Program-made: the position numbers and the translations under genes | Notes under the pieces: generated by a model | The model's input: only the letters and a program-made list of their open reading frames with translations | Database searches by the model: none | Told to the model about the DNA's origin: nothing | Shown: piece by piece, positions 1 to 9,074 of the stretch | Layout: each line of letters starts with the position of its first letter | How positions within the stretch are numbered: position 1 is the first letter of the stretch | DNA from: Vulcaniibacterium tengchongense | GTDB taxonomy: Bacteria > Pseudomonadota > Gammaproteobacteria > Xanthomonadales > Xanthomonadaceae | Assembly: GCF_003814555.1 (NCBI RefSeq) | Contig: NZ_RKQN01000002.1 | Span: 1 to 64,000, forward strand | Length of the DNA: 64,000 nucleotides | Direction: 5' to 3'

Positions 1-7
1 AGCAACA

Positions 8-46
8 AAAAAGGGGCCTAGCGTCGCAGCTAAGCCCCTGTTTTTT
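8..46 (-). terminator. Rho-independent terminator after tRNA-Lys
   Basis: Read on the minus strand, a G/C-rich stem (AGGGGC-TTAGC pairing with GCTA-GGCCCCT, small loop) is followed by TTTTTT. It starts one or two bases after the tRNA 3' CCA, so it should end the tRNA transcript. An A-run on the other side makes it possibly bidirectional. Confidence 0.85.
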
Positions 47-47
47 A

Positions 48-123
48 TGGTGGGCCGTGTTGGAATCGAACCAACGACCAGCGGATTAAAAGTCCGATGC
101 TCTACCGACTGAGCTAACGGCCC
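48..123 (-). tRNA. tRNA-Lys (anticodon UUU)
   Basis: The minus strand folds as a 76-nt tRNA. The acceptor arm is GGGCCGT/ACGGCCC, the D arm contains GCTCAGTCGGTAGAGC, the anticodon loop is CTTTTAA (anticodon TTT, lysine), the T arm contains GGTTCGATTCC, and the 3' end has an encoded CCA. The queuosine genes queC and queE lie just upstream on the same strand. UUU is not a queuosine anticodon, so the linkage is positional rather than functional. Confidence 0.97.
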
Positions 124-252
124 ACGTTTGCGGCATCGTCGCGGCGGGGCGACGGCGGCGCCCTGCGCGCGGGCACCGCGGGCCTGGCGTTGCGCCAGGC
201 CGCGCATTTTACCCCACGCGCCGCGCCGATGCAGGCGCGCGCGGCGCGGCGT

Positions 253-936
253 TCAGGCGTAGCGGGTCGGGTCCGCCGCGCCGGCCGCGGCGAAGCCTTG
301 CGCGCGCAGCCGGCACGCGTCGCAGCGGCCGCAGGCGCGCCCCTGCGCGTCGGCCTGGTAGCAGGAGACGGTCTCGGCGAAATCCACGCCCAGCCGCAGG
401 CCCTCGCGCACGATGTCGGCCTTGCTCAGGTACTGCAGCGGCGCATGCACGCGGATGCCCGCGCCCTCGACCCCGGCCTTGGTGGCGAGATTGGCCAGGC
501 GCTCGAACGCGGCGACGAATTCCGGCCGGCAGTCCGGGTAGCCGGAGTAGTCGACCGCGTTGACGCCGCAGAAGATGTCCGCCGCGCCCAGCACCTCGGC
601 CCAGCCGAGCGCGAGCGACAACATGATGGTGTTGCGCGCCGGCACATAGGTCGACGGAATCGCGCCGGCGGCCGTCGCGCCCGCGTCGCCGGTGGGCACC
701 GCGATCGCGTCGTCGGTCAGGGCCGAGCCGCCGATGCTGCGCAAATCGACGTCGACCACCTTGTGCGCGGCCGCGCCCAGCGCACGGGCGACGCGGGCGG
801 CGGCCTCCAGTTCGGAGGTATGGCGCTGGCCGTAGCGCACGCTGAGCGCGTGCGTGGCGAAGCCCTGCGCGCGCGCGATCGCGAGCACCACGGCGGAGTC
901 CATGCCTCCGGAAACGAGGACGACGGCTTTTTTCAT
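253..936 (-). CDS. queC: 7-cyano-7-deazaguanine (preQ0) synthase QueC
   Basis: This 227-residue protein makes preQ0 from 7-carboxy-7-deazaguanine, ammonia and ATP in cytoplasmic queuosine synthesis. The N-terminus carries the PP-loop ATP pyrophosphatase motif SGGMDS (residues 9-14). The C-terminus has the zinc-binding cysteine cluster (SCYQAD...ACGRCDAC, about residues 192-210). Length is normal for the family. It follows queE on the same strand after about 34 bases, so the two consecutive pathway enzymes are probably co-transcribed. The start at [11 protein letters not shown] fits the family N-terminus. Confidence 0.97.
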   Translation of the reverse strand: MKKAVVLVSGGMDSAVVLAIARAQGFATHALSVRYGQRHTSELEAAARVARALGAAAHKVVDVDLRSIGGSALTDDAIAVPTGDAGATAAGAIPSTYVPARNTIMLSLALGWAEVLGAADIFCGVNAVDYSGYPDCRPEFVAAFERLANLATKAGVEGAGIRVHAPLQYLSKADIVREGLRLGVDFAETVSCYQADAQGRACGRCDACRLRAQGFAAAGAADPTRYA

Positions 937-970
937 GGGAATCCTGCTTCGGGGTGGGGTGATTCGTGCT

Positions 971-1648
971 TCAGCGCCCGGGCGCGTCGTGCCACAGGAT
1001 CTTGTGCAGCTGCAGCTGGAAACGCACCGGCAGGCGGTCGGCGACGATCCAGTCGGCCAGCGCGGTCGGATCGACCTGGGCGAAGCTGGGCGAGAACAGC
1101 ACGTCGCAGACGTCGTGCGGGCGATGCTCGGCGAGCACGCCCTTGGCCCAGTCGTAGTCCTCGCGCGAGCAGATCACGAACTTGACCTGGTCGTGCGGGG
1201 TCAGCCGCGCCAGGTTCGACCACAGGTTGCGGTGTGCCTCCCGCGAGCCGGGCGTCTTGATGTCGAGCACGCGCGACACGCGCGGATCGACCTCGGCGAT
1301 GTCGAGCGCGCCGGAGGTCTCCAGCGACACTTCGTAGCCGGCGTCGCACAGCCGCCGCAGCAGGCCGAGGCAGCGCTTCTGCGCCAACGGTTCGCCGCCG
1401 GTGACGCAGACGTGGCGGGCGCCGTGGCGGGCGACCTCGGCCAGGATGTCGTCGATCGCCCACCACTGCCCGCCGTGGAAGGCGTAGGCGGTGTCGCAGT
1501 ACTGGCAGCGCAGCGGGCAGCCGGTCAGGCGCACGAACACGGTCGGCCAGCCGATGCTGCGGGCCTCGCCCTGCAGCGAGAGGAAGATCTCGGTGATCCG
1601 CAGCCGTTCGCTCGCCGCTGCGGCCGCGTCGGAGGGAACGGCACTCAT
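971..1648 (-). CDS. queE: 7-carboxy-7-deazaguanine synthase QueE
   Basis: This 225-residue radical SAM enzyme contracts the ring of 6-carboxy-tetrahydropterin to 7-carboxy-7-deazaguanine, the step before QueC. The cluster-binding cysteines are C44, C48 and C51 in [13 protein letters not shown], a CX3CX2C arrangement typical of QueE. The SLQGE motif lies just before it and a VCVTGGEPL glycine-rich SAM-binding segment follows. It heads a probable queE-queC pair. Start chosen at [10 protein letters not shown]; an internal start is possible because the first 14 residues are alanine-rich and poorly conserved. Confidence 0.96.
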   Translation of the reverse strand: MSAVPSDAAAAASERLRITEIFLSLQGEARSIGWPTVFVRLTGCPLRCQYCDTAYAFHGGQWWAIDDILAEVARHGARHVCVTGGEPLAQKRCLGLLRRLCDAGYEVSLETSGALDIAEVDPRVSRVLDIKTPGSREAHRNLWSNLARLTPHDQVKFVICSREDYDWAKGVLAEHRPHDVCDVLFSPSFAQVDPTALADWIVADRLPVRFQLQLHKILWHDAPGR

Positions 1649-1967
1649 CGCGATAGTTTACGCCTCCGCTCGCTCCGGACGGCGGTCACGCCCGTCGCCG
1701 GCGCGGACGCGTCCGCCACGGCGGGCCGGAGGCGTTGCGGTGGGCCGGCCGCACGGAGGCGGCCGAGCCGCGCCACGGAGATCTCGCGCCCCGCCCACTG
1801 CGCCGCGCCGCGGCCAGCACGGCCGCGCCAGGAAAAGCGCCGGGGACGAGCCTCACGGACGCATCGCGAGCATGGGCATGCATCGCAGCCCCGGGGCCGA
1901 TCACATCGGTTGCGTCGCGGATGGCGCCGGCGGCAAGCCCGGCGTGTGGGGCGCGCGACGCGGGGCC
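1649..1967. other. Intergenic gap queE-cpoB (319 nt)
   Basis: Both flanking genes run on the minus strand. The stretch is very GC-rich and open in several frames, but none of those frames shows a recognisable domain, start context or codon bias. A queE promoter is expected at the queE-proximal end, but no -35/-10 pair stands out. No riboswitch-like aptamer was recognised. Confidence 0.5.
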
Positions 1968-2930
1968 TCAGCGCAGGCGGCCGAGCTGGATCGCGTCGAG
2001 GCGGTCGCGGGCGGTACGGGCGGCGTCGCTGCCCGGATAACGGGTGCCGACCTCGGCCAGGGTGCGCTCGGCGGCGTCGGTCTGCTGCAGGCCGAGCTGG
2101 CACAGGCCGATCTTCAGCAACGCGCCCGGCGCCTTGTCGTGGGTCGGGAAGCGGTCGAGCAGGGCCTGGAACTGGTCCTGCGCGAGCTGGTAGTTCTGGG
2201 TGACGTAGTAGCTCTCGCCCAGCCAGTACAGGGCGTTGGGCGCGTACGCGCCGTTCGGGTACTTGACCAGGAAGGCCTGGAACAAGCGCGCCGACTCGAC
2301 GTAGTCGCCGCCCTTGAGCGCGTTGAACGCGGCGTCGTAGGCGCCGCGCTCGTCGGCGCCGGCGGCCAGCGCGCTGCGGTCGCCGTACACGGCCGGCGCG
2401 CGCTCGCTGGCGCCCGCGGCGGCTCCTGCGGCCGCACCGGCGGCGCCGGCCGCTGGGGCGGCTCCGCCGGAGGCGGGCGGCGGCGCGACCGGCGCGCCGC
2501 TTTCGATGCGGTTGAGGCGACCGTCGAGGTCCAGGTACTGGGCCTTGGAGGTCTCCTCCAGCTGGCGGTTGAGCTGCTGCAGCTCTTCCACCTGGGAGCG
2601 CAGCGCCTGCACCTCGCTGCGCAGCTGGGTGATCTGGTTGAGCAGGTCGACATTGACCTGGTTGGACGCCGCCCGCTGCTCCAGCGCGGCGACCCGGTCG
2701 GCCAGGCTGGCGCGCTGCGCGGCGGCGGGCGCGGCGGCCCCGAGGGCCGCCGCGAACGCTGCGATCAGAACCGTGGAGCGCAGTCCGGCGTTTCCGGCGA
2801 ACAGGCCCGGGCGGGATCCGCCCCTGCCCCTCGCCCCCTGCCCTCTCCCGCGCGCGGGAGAGGGGGGGCGGTGGCCGAGCGGAAGCCGCTTCGGACCGGG
2901 CGCGAAGGCGAGAAGCAGGAACTGCGTCAT
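1968..2930 (-). CDS. cpoB: Cell division coordinator CpoB (YbgF), Tol-Pal associated
   Basis: Periplasmic TolA partner that links outer-membrane constriction to septal peptidoglycan synthesis. It has a signal-like segment (VLIAAFAAALGAAAPAAAQ), a coiled coil (LADRVAALEQRAA through LQQLNRQLEET), a low-complexity Ala/Pro linker and a C-terminal TPR domain (YDAAFNALKGGDYVESARLF...). It is last in the tol-pal cluster, 10 bases after pal. The start is odd: the only ATG in frame is at 2930, and translation from it runs through a dispersed palindromic repeat, placing the signal peptide near residue 50. No ATG, GTG or TTG lies closer. The family identity is sure; the N-terminus is not. Confidence 0.9.
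   Translation of the reverse strand: MTQFLLLAFAPGPKRLPLGHRPPSPARGRGQGARGRGGSRPGLFAGNAGLRSTVLIAAFAAALGAAAPAAAQRASLADRVAALEQRAASNQVNVDLLNQITQLRSEVQALRSQVEELQQLNRQLEETSKAQYLDLDGRLNRIESGAPVAPPPASGGAAPAAGAAGAAAGAAAGASERAPAVYGDRSALAAGADERGAYDAAFNALKGGDYVESARLFQAFLVKYPNGAYAPNALYWLGESYYVTQNYQLAQDQFQALLDRFPTHDKAPGALLKIGLCQLGLQQTDAAERTLAEVGTRYPGSDAARTARDRLDAIQLGRLR
2841..2864. repeat. Dispersed palindromic repeat, copy 1 (inside cpoB 5' end)
   Basis: A perfect 24-nt palindrome with half-site CCCTCTCCCGCG. It is preceded by a C-rich arm (cctcgccccctg) also seen at the other copies near 40780, 40896 and 49655. This copy lies within the 5' part of the cpoB reading frame. Confidence 0.85.
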
Positions 2931-2940
2931 CGACGTTCGA

Positions 2941-3456
2941 TTACTTGGCGGTGTAGACGATCTCGACGCGGCGGTTCTTGGCCCAGCAGTCCTCGTTCGA
3001 GTCGGTGCAGACCGGGCGCTCCTCGCCGTAGCTGACGACGGTGATCGAGCCGCCGGAGCCGCCGTTGGCCTGGATCGCCGAGGACACCGCGTTGGCGCGG
3101 CGCTCGCCGAGGCCGAGGTTGTACTCGCGGCTGCCGCGCTCGTCGGCGTTGCCTTCCAGGGTCATGCGCGCGGACGGACGGTCACGCAGGTACTTGGCGT
3201 GGCAGCCGACGATGGCCTGGAACTCCGGGCGCAGGGTGTCCTGGTCGAAGTCGAAGTAGACCACGCGCTGGCGCAGGCAGGCGTCGGTGTCCAGGTCCTC
3301 CGGACCATAGACGCCCGAGGTGGCCGGGGCGGTGGTGCTCGGGGCGGTGGTGGTGGCCGGGGTTTCGGCCGGCGGGGTCTCCTTCACCTTCTTGGAGCAG
3401 GCGACGGCGGCGGTGCAGAGCACGGCGGCCAGCAGAACGCGGGTGGTGTTATTCAT
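2941..3456 (-). CDS. pal: Peptidoglycan-associated lipoprotein Pal
   Basis: Outer-membrane lipoprotein of 171 residues that binds peptidoglycan and TolB. MNNTTRVLLAAVLCTAAVAC is a lipoprotein signal with the acylated cysteine at residue 20. A Thr/Pro-rich linker leads to the OmpA-like domain with YFDFDQDTL, GNADERGSREYNLGLGERRA (peptidoglycan-binding region) and NRRVEIVY. The start at 3456 has a good ribosome-binding site (GAGGAAA, 6 bases upstream); the frame is open further upstream but lacks a signal peptide there. It sits between tolB and cpoB. Confidence 0.97.
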   Translation of the reverse strand: MNNTTRVLLAAVLCTAAVACSKKVKETPPAETPATTTAPSTTAPATSGVYGPEDLDTDACLRQRVVYFDFDQDTLRPEFQAIVGCHAKYLRDRPSARMTLEGNADERGSREYNLGLGERRANAVSSAIQANGGSGGSITVVSYGEERPVCTDSNEDCWAKNRRVEIVYTAK

Positions 3457-3511
3457 GTTGTTTCCTCGTCTTGAGGTATTGGTCAGGGCAAAAACCGGAA
3501 AACGCTTCGGG

Positions 3512-4831
3512 TCAACGCGGCAGGCGGTACGGCCCCCAGGCCGGCTCGCGCACGTCCCCGTCGGCGAGCACCAGGCGCTGGCGCACCCGGGCGTCGGCGG
3601 ACACGGCGTAGAGCACCCCGCGGCGACCTTCGCGCGCAGCATAAAGGATCATCATGCCATTGGGAGCGAAGCTTGGCGACTCGTCCAGGGAGCCGGGCGA
3701 CAGCGTGCTCCAGCGGGCGGCGCCGAGCGAGCTGTCCATCATCGCGATCCGGTACACGTTGCCGTTGCCCTGGGCGGTGGCGATCTTCTTGCCGTCGGCG
3801 GACACCGAGGCGCTGGCGTTGTAGCTGCCCTGGAAGGTCACCCGGGTGGCGCTGCCGCCGCTGGCCGGCACCTGGTAGATCTGCGGGCGGCCGCTGCGGT
3901 CGGAGGTGAAGTAGATGGTGTTGCCGTCCGCGCTCCAGCTCGGCTCGGTGTCGATCGAGAAGTGGTTGGTGACCTGGGTCAGCGCGCGGCTGGCCAGGTC
4001 CATCACGTAGATCTCCGGGTTGCCGGTGCGCGACAGGGTCAGGGCCAGCTTGCGCCCGTCCGGCGAGAACGCCGGCGCGCCGTTGATGCCGCGGAACTTG
4101 GCGACCAGCTCGCGGCTGCCGGTGGCGATGTTCTGGATGTAGATCGAGGAATTGCCGCTCTCGAAGCTGACGTAGGCCAGCTTGCCGCCGTCCGGGCTCC
4201 ACGACGGCGACAGCAGCGGCTCGGGCGAGCGGACCACGGTCTGCGGGTTGTAGCCGTCCGAGTCGGCCACCATCAGCGCATAGCGCGCGCCGCGCCCGGA
4301 ACCGACCGCGGTGACGTAGGCGATGCGGGTGAAGAACGCGCCGCGCACGCCGGTGATCTTCTCGTACACCGCGTCGGCGATCTGGTGGGCGACGTCGCGC
4401 ATCGCCGCCGCGCGCGCGGTCAGGGCGAAGCCGAGCAGGCGCTGCTGCTTGGCCACGTCGAACAGCTCGTACTCGACCCGGTAGCCGCCGCCGGAGGCGT
4501 CGAGCACGCGGCCGACGACCAGGTAGTCCTGGTTGAGGGCGCGCCAGGTGGCGTAGTTGACCTCGCCGCCGCGGGTCGGCTTCTCGATCATGTCCTGCGC
4601 CGGCAGCGGGCGGAACTGGCCGGAACGGGCCAGGTCGGCGGCGACCACCTGGGCGACGTCGGTCTGCGGCGCGGCGGCCGAACCCTGGTACGGCATCGGC
4701 ACCACCGCGATCGGCAGGGCCGCGGCGTTGCCGCCGACGATGTCGATCTCCAGCCCCTGCTGCTGGGCGGCGGCGGCGAAGGGCAGCAGCAGGGCGAGCA
4801 GCGTGGCCAGCCAGGCGAAGGATCGTTTCAT
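3512..4831 (-). CDS. tolB: Tol-Pal system translocation protein TolB
   Basis: Periplasmic beta-propeller of 439 residues that binds Pal and is displaced by energised TolA. It has a signal peptide ([24 protein letters not shown]) and an N-terminal alpha/beta domain, then repeated WD40-like PD40 blades, each with an SPDG/SADG-type turn ([39 protein letters not shown]). Length is normal. It follows tolA after about 100 bases that hold an AT-rich dyad, so it may have its own promoter with pal and cpoB. Confidence 0.97.
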   Translation of the reverse strand: MKRSFAWLATLLALLLPFAAAAQQQGLEIDIVGGNAAALPIAVVPMPYQGSAAAPQTDVAQVVAADLARSGQFRPLPAQDMIEKPTRGGEVNYATWRALNQDYLVVGRVLDASGGGYRVEYELFDVAKQQRLLGFALTARAAAMRDVAHQIADAVYEKITGVRGAFFTRIAYVTAVGSGRGARYALMVADSDGYNPQTVVRSPEPLLSPSWSPDGGKLAYVSFESGNSSIYIQNIATGSRELVAKFRGINGAPAFSPDGRKLALTLSRTGNPEIYVMDLASRALTQVTNHFSIDTEPSWSADGNTIYFTSDRSGRPQIYQVPASGGSATRVTFQGSYNASASVSADGKKIATAQGNGNVYRIAMMDSSLGAARWSTLSPGSLDESPSFAPNGMMILYAAREGRRGVLYAVSADARVRQRLVLADGDVREPAWGPYRLPR

Positions 4832-4867
4832 CGGTACTCCCGTACGTGTCGCGGCGTTTTCGTTCAG

Positions 4868-4883
4868 GTTGACAATTGTTAAC
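4868..4883. promoter_or_regulatory. AT-rich dyad upstream of tolB
   Basis: A 16-nt near-perfect inverted repeat, GTTGACAA/TTGTTAAC, lies in the tolA-tolB gap and stands out against the GC-rich surroundings. It could be an operator or part of a promoter for tolB-pal-cpoB. This is a sequence observation only; no regulator is identified. Confidence 0.35.
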
Positions 4884-4933
4884 AGCGCTTCGGTGAACGT
4901 CGGTTCAAGCGGGGCGGTGCCCGCGGCGACCGA

Positions 4934-5902
4934 TCAGTGGTCTTCGGCGCGGAAATTCAAGGTCAGGGTGCGCTCGAACACCGGTTCGAACCCCGCGTAG
5001 GGCAGCGGCTGGGCCTTGAGCACCGCGGCCTCGACCGAGCGCCGGCCCTGCTCGTCGTAGGCGCAGGGCGAACCGACCTCGGCGCTCAGCACCCGGCCGC
5101 CGGGCAGTTGCCGGATCACCAGGCGGCACATGGCGCCGACCGGCACCGTCTCCGGGCGCACCCATTTGGAGCGGATCGCTTCCTGCAGCGCCGCGGCGTA
5201 GCGGGCCTTCAGGTCGGTGTCCACGCCGTTGTTGCCGGCGGCCGCCGGGGCCGCAGCGGCGGTCTCGGAGGCCTGGCGGGCGCGCACGTCGGCGATCTGG
5301 CGCAGGCGCTGCTCGGCCAGCTGCGCCTCGCGCTGGGCCTGCTCGCGCTTGCGGCGGATCTCGGCCAGGCGGCGCTCCCGCTCCTGCGCCTCCTGCTGCT
5401 GCGCCAGGCGGCGCTGCTGCTCGGCCTCGCGCTGGCGCTGCTGCTCGGTCAGGTCGACCTGCTCCTGGCGGCGCTTGGCCTCCTGCGGCTCGGTCTCGGT
5501 CGCCGGCTTCGGGGTCGGTTCGCGCACCACCGCGTCCTGGTCGCGCTCGTCCGGCACCGGCAGGAAGTCCTGCGCCTGCGGCTGCGGTTCGGTTCGCGCG
5601 TCCTGCGGACGCGGCGCCGGCAGCGGTTGCGGCGGCGGCGCGGCCTCCTCCGGTTCCGGTTCGGGTTCCGGCAGCGGCGGCGGGAGCTCGGCCGGTTCCG
5701 GCCGCTCGCTCAGGGTCCGGCGCAGCGCCGGCGACAGCGCGGACGCGTCGATCAGCTCGGCCGAGACCGGCGGGCCGGCTGCGGATACCGGCTTGGACGC
5801 GCGCGTCCACCACAGCCCCAGGTACAGCAGCAGGAACAGCAGCGCGTGCAGGCCGACCGCCAGCACCGTCGCCAGCACGGTGTCGGAACGGCGCTCCCTC
5901 AT
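4934..5902 (-). CDS. tolA: Tol-Pal energy-transducing protein TolA
   Basis: Inner-membrane protein (322 residues) that couples TolQR and proton motive force to TolB-Pal. It has one N-terminal membrane segment (about 8-32) carrying a histidine (H19) suited to contact TolQ/TolR. A Pro/Glu-rich stretch follows, then a long Gln/Glu/Arg coiled coil (about 130-215), then a C-terminal TonB/TolA-like domain (KARYAAALQEAIRSKW, CRLVIRQLPGG, KAQPLPYAG, LNFRAED). It lies between tolR and tolB on the same strand. Confidence 0.95.
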   Translation of the reverse strand: MRERRSDTVLATVLAVGLHALLFLLLYLGLWWTRASKPVSAAGPPVSAELIDASALSPALRRTLSERPEPAELPPPLPEPEPEPEEAAPPPQPLPAPRPQDARTEPQPQAQDFLPVPDERDQDAVVREPTPKPATETEPQEAKRRQEQVDLTEQQRQREAEQQRRLAQQQEAQERERRLAEIRRKREQAQREAQLAEQRLRQIADVRARQASETAAAAPAAAGNNGVDTDLKARYAAALQEAIRSKWVRPETVPVGAMCRLVIRQLPGGRVLSAEVGSPCAYDEQGRRSVEAAVLKAQPLPYAGFEPVFERTLTLNFRAEDH

Positions 5903-5963
5903 GCGCGGGCCTCCGCCGCGGGCGCGGCGCGGCGCGCGGACGGCATCGGACGGGCGTGGCCGC

Positions 5964-6407
<444 letters not shown>

Positions 6408-6514
6408 GGGATTGCTCTCGTGTTCGTGGCTTCAGCGCCCGCCGCGGCCGGCGCGGCCCTTGCGGGAACGCGCGCACGGGCGCGGCGGGGTTGCGGCGCG
6501 AGGCGCGCGGGTCC

Positions 6515-7303
6515 TCATTCGTCCAGCGACGACTGCCGCTGCAGGATCGAGGAGAACTCCTCGGAGAACGCGTCGTAGCGCACGCTCAGCCGCTCGACCT
6601 TGGTCGCGAAGCGGTTGTAGGCCCACACCGCCGGGATCGCGGCGAACAGGCCCATCGCGGTCGCGACCAGCGCCTCGGAGATGCCCGGCGCGACCGTGGC
6701 GATGGTCGCCTCCTTCAGCTCCGCCAGGCCCTGGAACGAGATCATGATGCCCCACACGGTGCCGAACAGGCCGACGTACGGGCTGATCGAACCGACGTTG
6801 GCGAGGAACTCGAGGTTGTGCTCGAGCTCGTCGATCTCGCGCGAGCCGGTCGCGCGCATCGCCCGCTGCGCGCCTTCCAGCTGGGTGCGCGCGTCGACGC
6901 CGCGGCGCTGGCGGATACGGTTGAACTCGCGGAAGCCGGCCTCGAAGATCGCCTCCAGGCCGCTGATGCTGCGGTTGCGCTCGGTGGCGGCGGCGTACAG
7001 CTTGGACAGTTCGGCGCCGGACCAGAAGCGCTCCTCGAACTGGTCGGCCTCCCTGGCCGCGCGGTCGAGCACGCGCTTCTTGCGGAAGATGATCACCCAC
7101 GAGGCGATCGAGCCGAACAGCAGCAGCAGCATCACCGCCTGCACCGGCAGGCTGGCGTGCAGCACCAGCTGCAGGATGTCGAGCTCGCCGCTGCCGGCCG
7201 CGGCGGCGCTCGCGGCCTGGACGGCCTGGCCGGCGGCGTTGGCCGCCTCTTCCGGCAGCGGCTCGACCGCGGCCGCCTGTATCGCGAGCAGCAGCGCGCT
7301 CAT
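6515..7303 (-). CDS. tolQ: Tol-Pal proton channel subunit TolQ
   Basis: A 262-residue MotA/TolQ/ExbB-family membrane protein forming the ion channel that energises TolA. Three membrane segments are visible (about 46-66, 160-180 and 195-215). The conserved SISPYVGLFGTVWGIM and ATAMGLFAAIPAVWAYNRF segments line the proton path. The first 30 residues before the first membrane segment are longer and more Ala/Glu-rich than in E. coli TolQ. It follows ybgC on the same strand, as in classical tol-pal operons. Confidence 0.97.
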   Translation of the reverse strand: MSALLLAIQAAAVEPLPEEAANAAGQAVQAASAAAAGSGELDILQLVLHASLPVQAVMLLLLFGSIASWVIIFRKKRVLDRAAREADQFEERFWSGAELSKLYAAATERNRSISGLEAIFEAGFREFNRIRQRRGVDARTQLEGAQRAMRATGSREIDELEHNLEFLANVGSISPYVGLFGTVWGIMISFQGLAELKEATIATVAPGISEALVATAMGLFAAIPAVWAYNRFATKVERLSVRYDAFSEEFSSILQRQSSLDE

Positions 7304-7432
7304 ACGGCCGCGCCCTCCGCGGCGGGACGCGCGGCCGGCGCAGGCGTCCGCGCTTGCGGGAGCAGAAGGAGGTGGGAGCGCAGTGGCGTCATCGTTCGCT
7401 TCTCCGTGCCCGGTCGGGCGTATCGGTTGGAA

Positions 7433-7870
7433 TCAGTCGGTCGGTGGCAGGCGATCCGGAGCGGCCTCCGGCGTTTCCAGCGCCTTCAGCCGCGCCTGCA
7501 GCGCCGCCGGCATCCCGCGCGGGCGGAACCCGGCGGCGTCGAGCGCGGCGATCCGCACGCTGGCGGTCAGCAGCAGCTCGTCGCCGCGGCGGATGCGCTG
7601 CGCGAACACCAGGCTGGCGCGCCGGCACTCGCGCAGCGCAGCGTCGACCTCCAGCGCGTCGTCCAGCCGCGCCGGCTTGAGGAAGTCCAGCTGCATCGCC
7701 CGCACCGCGAACACCAGATCGTGCTCGCGGCGCAGGAGTTCCTGGCCGTAGCCCTGCGCGCGCATCCACTCGCTGCGCGCGCGCTCGAGAAAGGCCAGGT
7801 ACCGCGCGTGATACACCACGCCGCCCGCGTCGGTATCTTCCCAGTAAATGCGTACCGGATGGCTGAACAT
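7433..7870 (-). CDS. ybgC: Tol-Pal associated acyl-CoA thioesterase YbgC
   Basis: A 145-residue hot-dog-fold thioesterase, normally the first gene of the tol-pal operon. The catalytic motif YWEDTDAGGVVYHARYLAF carries the family aspartate, and FLERARSEWMR follows. Known homologues hydrolyse short or medium acyl-CoA or acyl-ACP and associate with membrane lipid enzymes. It is 59 bases after ruvB and about 130 bases before tolQ. Confidence 0.95.
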   Translation of the reverse strand: MFSHPVRIYWEDTDAGGVVYHARYLAFLERARSEWMRAQGYGQELLRREHDLVFAVRAMQLDFLKPARLDDALEVDAALRECRRASLVFAQRIRRGDELLLTASVRIAALDAAGFRPRGMPAALQARLKALETPEAAPDRLPPTD

Positions 7871-7929
7871 GGCTTAAGAGCGGCGGCTCGGGCTGCGGAA
7901 GCGAGGCTCGGGGACGGGCGCGGGGCGGC

Positions 7930-8973
7930 TCAGAACAGTTCTCCCGAGCCGCCGGCTCCGGCGCCCGGCTCGCGCGTCCTCGGCGGCAGGCCGAGGTGGC
8001 GGTAGGCCTTGGCGGTGGCCATGCGCCCGCGCGCGGTGCGGACCAGGAAGCCCTGCTGGATCAGGTAGGGTTCGATCACGTCCTCGAGCGTGCCGCGCTC
8101 CTCCGACAAGGCCGCGGCCAGCGACTCGACGCCGACCGGGCCGCCGTCGAAGGATTCGACGATGGTGGCCAGCAGGCGGCGGTCGAGTTCGTCGAAGCCC
8201 TCGGGGTCGACCTTGAGCATGGCCATCGCCGCCGCCGCGACCGCGCGGTCGATGTCGCCGCCGGCGCGCACCTGGGCGTAGTCGCGCACCCGCCGCAGCA
8301 GGCGATTGGCGATGCGCGGGGTGCCGCGCGAGCGCCGCGCGATCTCGGCCGCGCCCTCGCCGTCGCAGGCGATCCCGAGGATCTGCGCCGAGCGGCGCAC
8401 GATCCGGGTCAGCTCCTCGGGCGTGTAGAACTCCAGGCGCTGGACGATGCCGAAGCGGTCGCGCAGCGGCGCCGTCAGCAGGCCGGCGCGGGTGGTCGCG
8501 CCGATCAGGGTGAACGGCGGCAGGTCCAGCTTGATCGAGCGCGCCGCCGGGCCTTCGCCGATCATGATGTCGATCTGGTAGTCCTCCATCGCCGGGTACA
8601 GCACCTCCTCGACCACGGGCGAGAGGCGGTGGATCTCGTCGACGAACAGGACGTCGTTGGGCTGCAGGTTGGTCAGCAGCGCGGCCAGGTCGCCGGCCTT
8701 CTCGATCACCGGGCCGGAGGTGACGCGCAGGTTCACGCCCAGTTCGTTGGCGATGACGTGGCTGAGCGTGGTCTTGCCCAGCCCCGGCGGGCCGAAGATC
8801 AGCACGTGGTCGAGCGCCTCGCCGCGGGCGCGGGCGGCCTCGATGTAGATCTGCATCTGCTCGCGCACCGGCTGCTGGCCGAGGTATTCGGCCAGGCGCT
8901 TGGGCCGGATCGAGGCGTCGACGGCCTCGTCCTCGCGGGTCGCGCCGGCGGCGATGATGCGCGGTTCGTTCAT
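7930..8973 (-). CDS. ruvB: Holliday junction branch migration ATPase RuvB
   Basis: A 347-residue AAA+ motor that drives branch migration with RuvA. Walker A is GPPGLGKT (residues 61-68) and Walker B is LFVDEIHRL. The sensor segment [18 protein letters not shown] and the C-terminal winged helix ([19 protein letters not shown]) are present. The start at [10 protein letters not shown] was preferred over an upstream ATG that adds 18 non-conserved residues. ruvA and ruvC are not adjacent: kup and the opposite-strand ktrAB genes lie between. Confidence 0.97.
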   Translation of the reverse strand: MNEPRIIAAGATREDEAVDASIRPKRLAEYLGQQPVREQMQIYIEAARARGEALDHVLIFGPPGLGKTTLSHVIANELGVNLRVTSGPVIEKAGDLAALLTNLQPNDVLFVDEIHRLSPVVEEVLYPAMEDYQIDIMIGEGPAARSIKLDLPPFTLIGATTRAGLLTAPLRDRFGIVQRLEFYTPEELTRIVRRSAQILGIACDGEGAAEIARRSRGTPRIANRLLRRVRDYAQVRAGGDIDRAVAAAAMAMLKVDPEGFDELDRRLLATIVESFDGGPVGVESLAAALSEERGTLEDVIEPYLIQQGFLVRTARGRMATAKAYRHLGLPPRTREPGAGAGGSGELF

Positions 8974-9074
8974 GCGCGTATGTTCGCACGGCCGCGGGCA
9001 CGGGCGCAGCCGCAGTGGGGCGTCCACGCCCGCCGTGGCACAATCCGCCGCCTCCGCAGCGACGAGAGCCCGCC

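Noticed and set aside
937-1967. A preQ1 riboswitch controlling queE/queC
   Set aside because: No aptamer-like hairpin with an A-rich tail was found near either start, and QueC/QueE in this group need not be riboswitch controlled.
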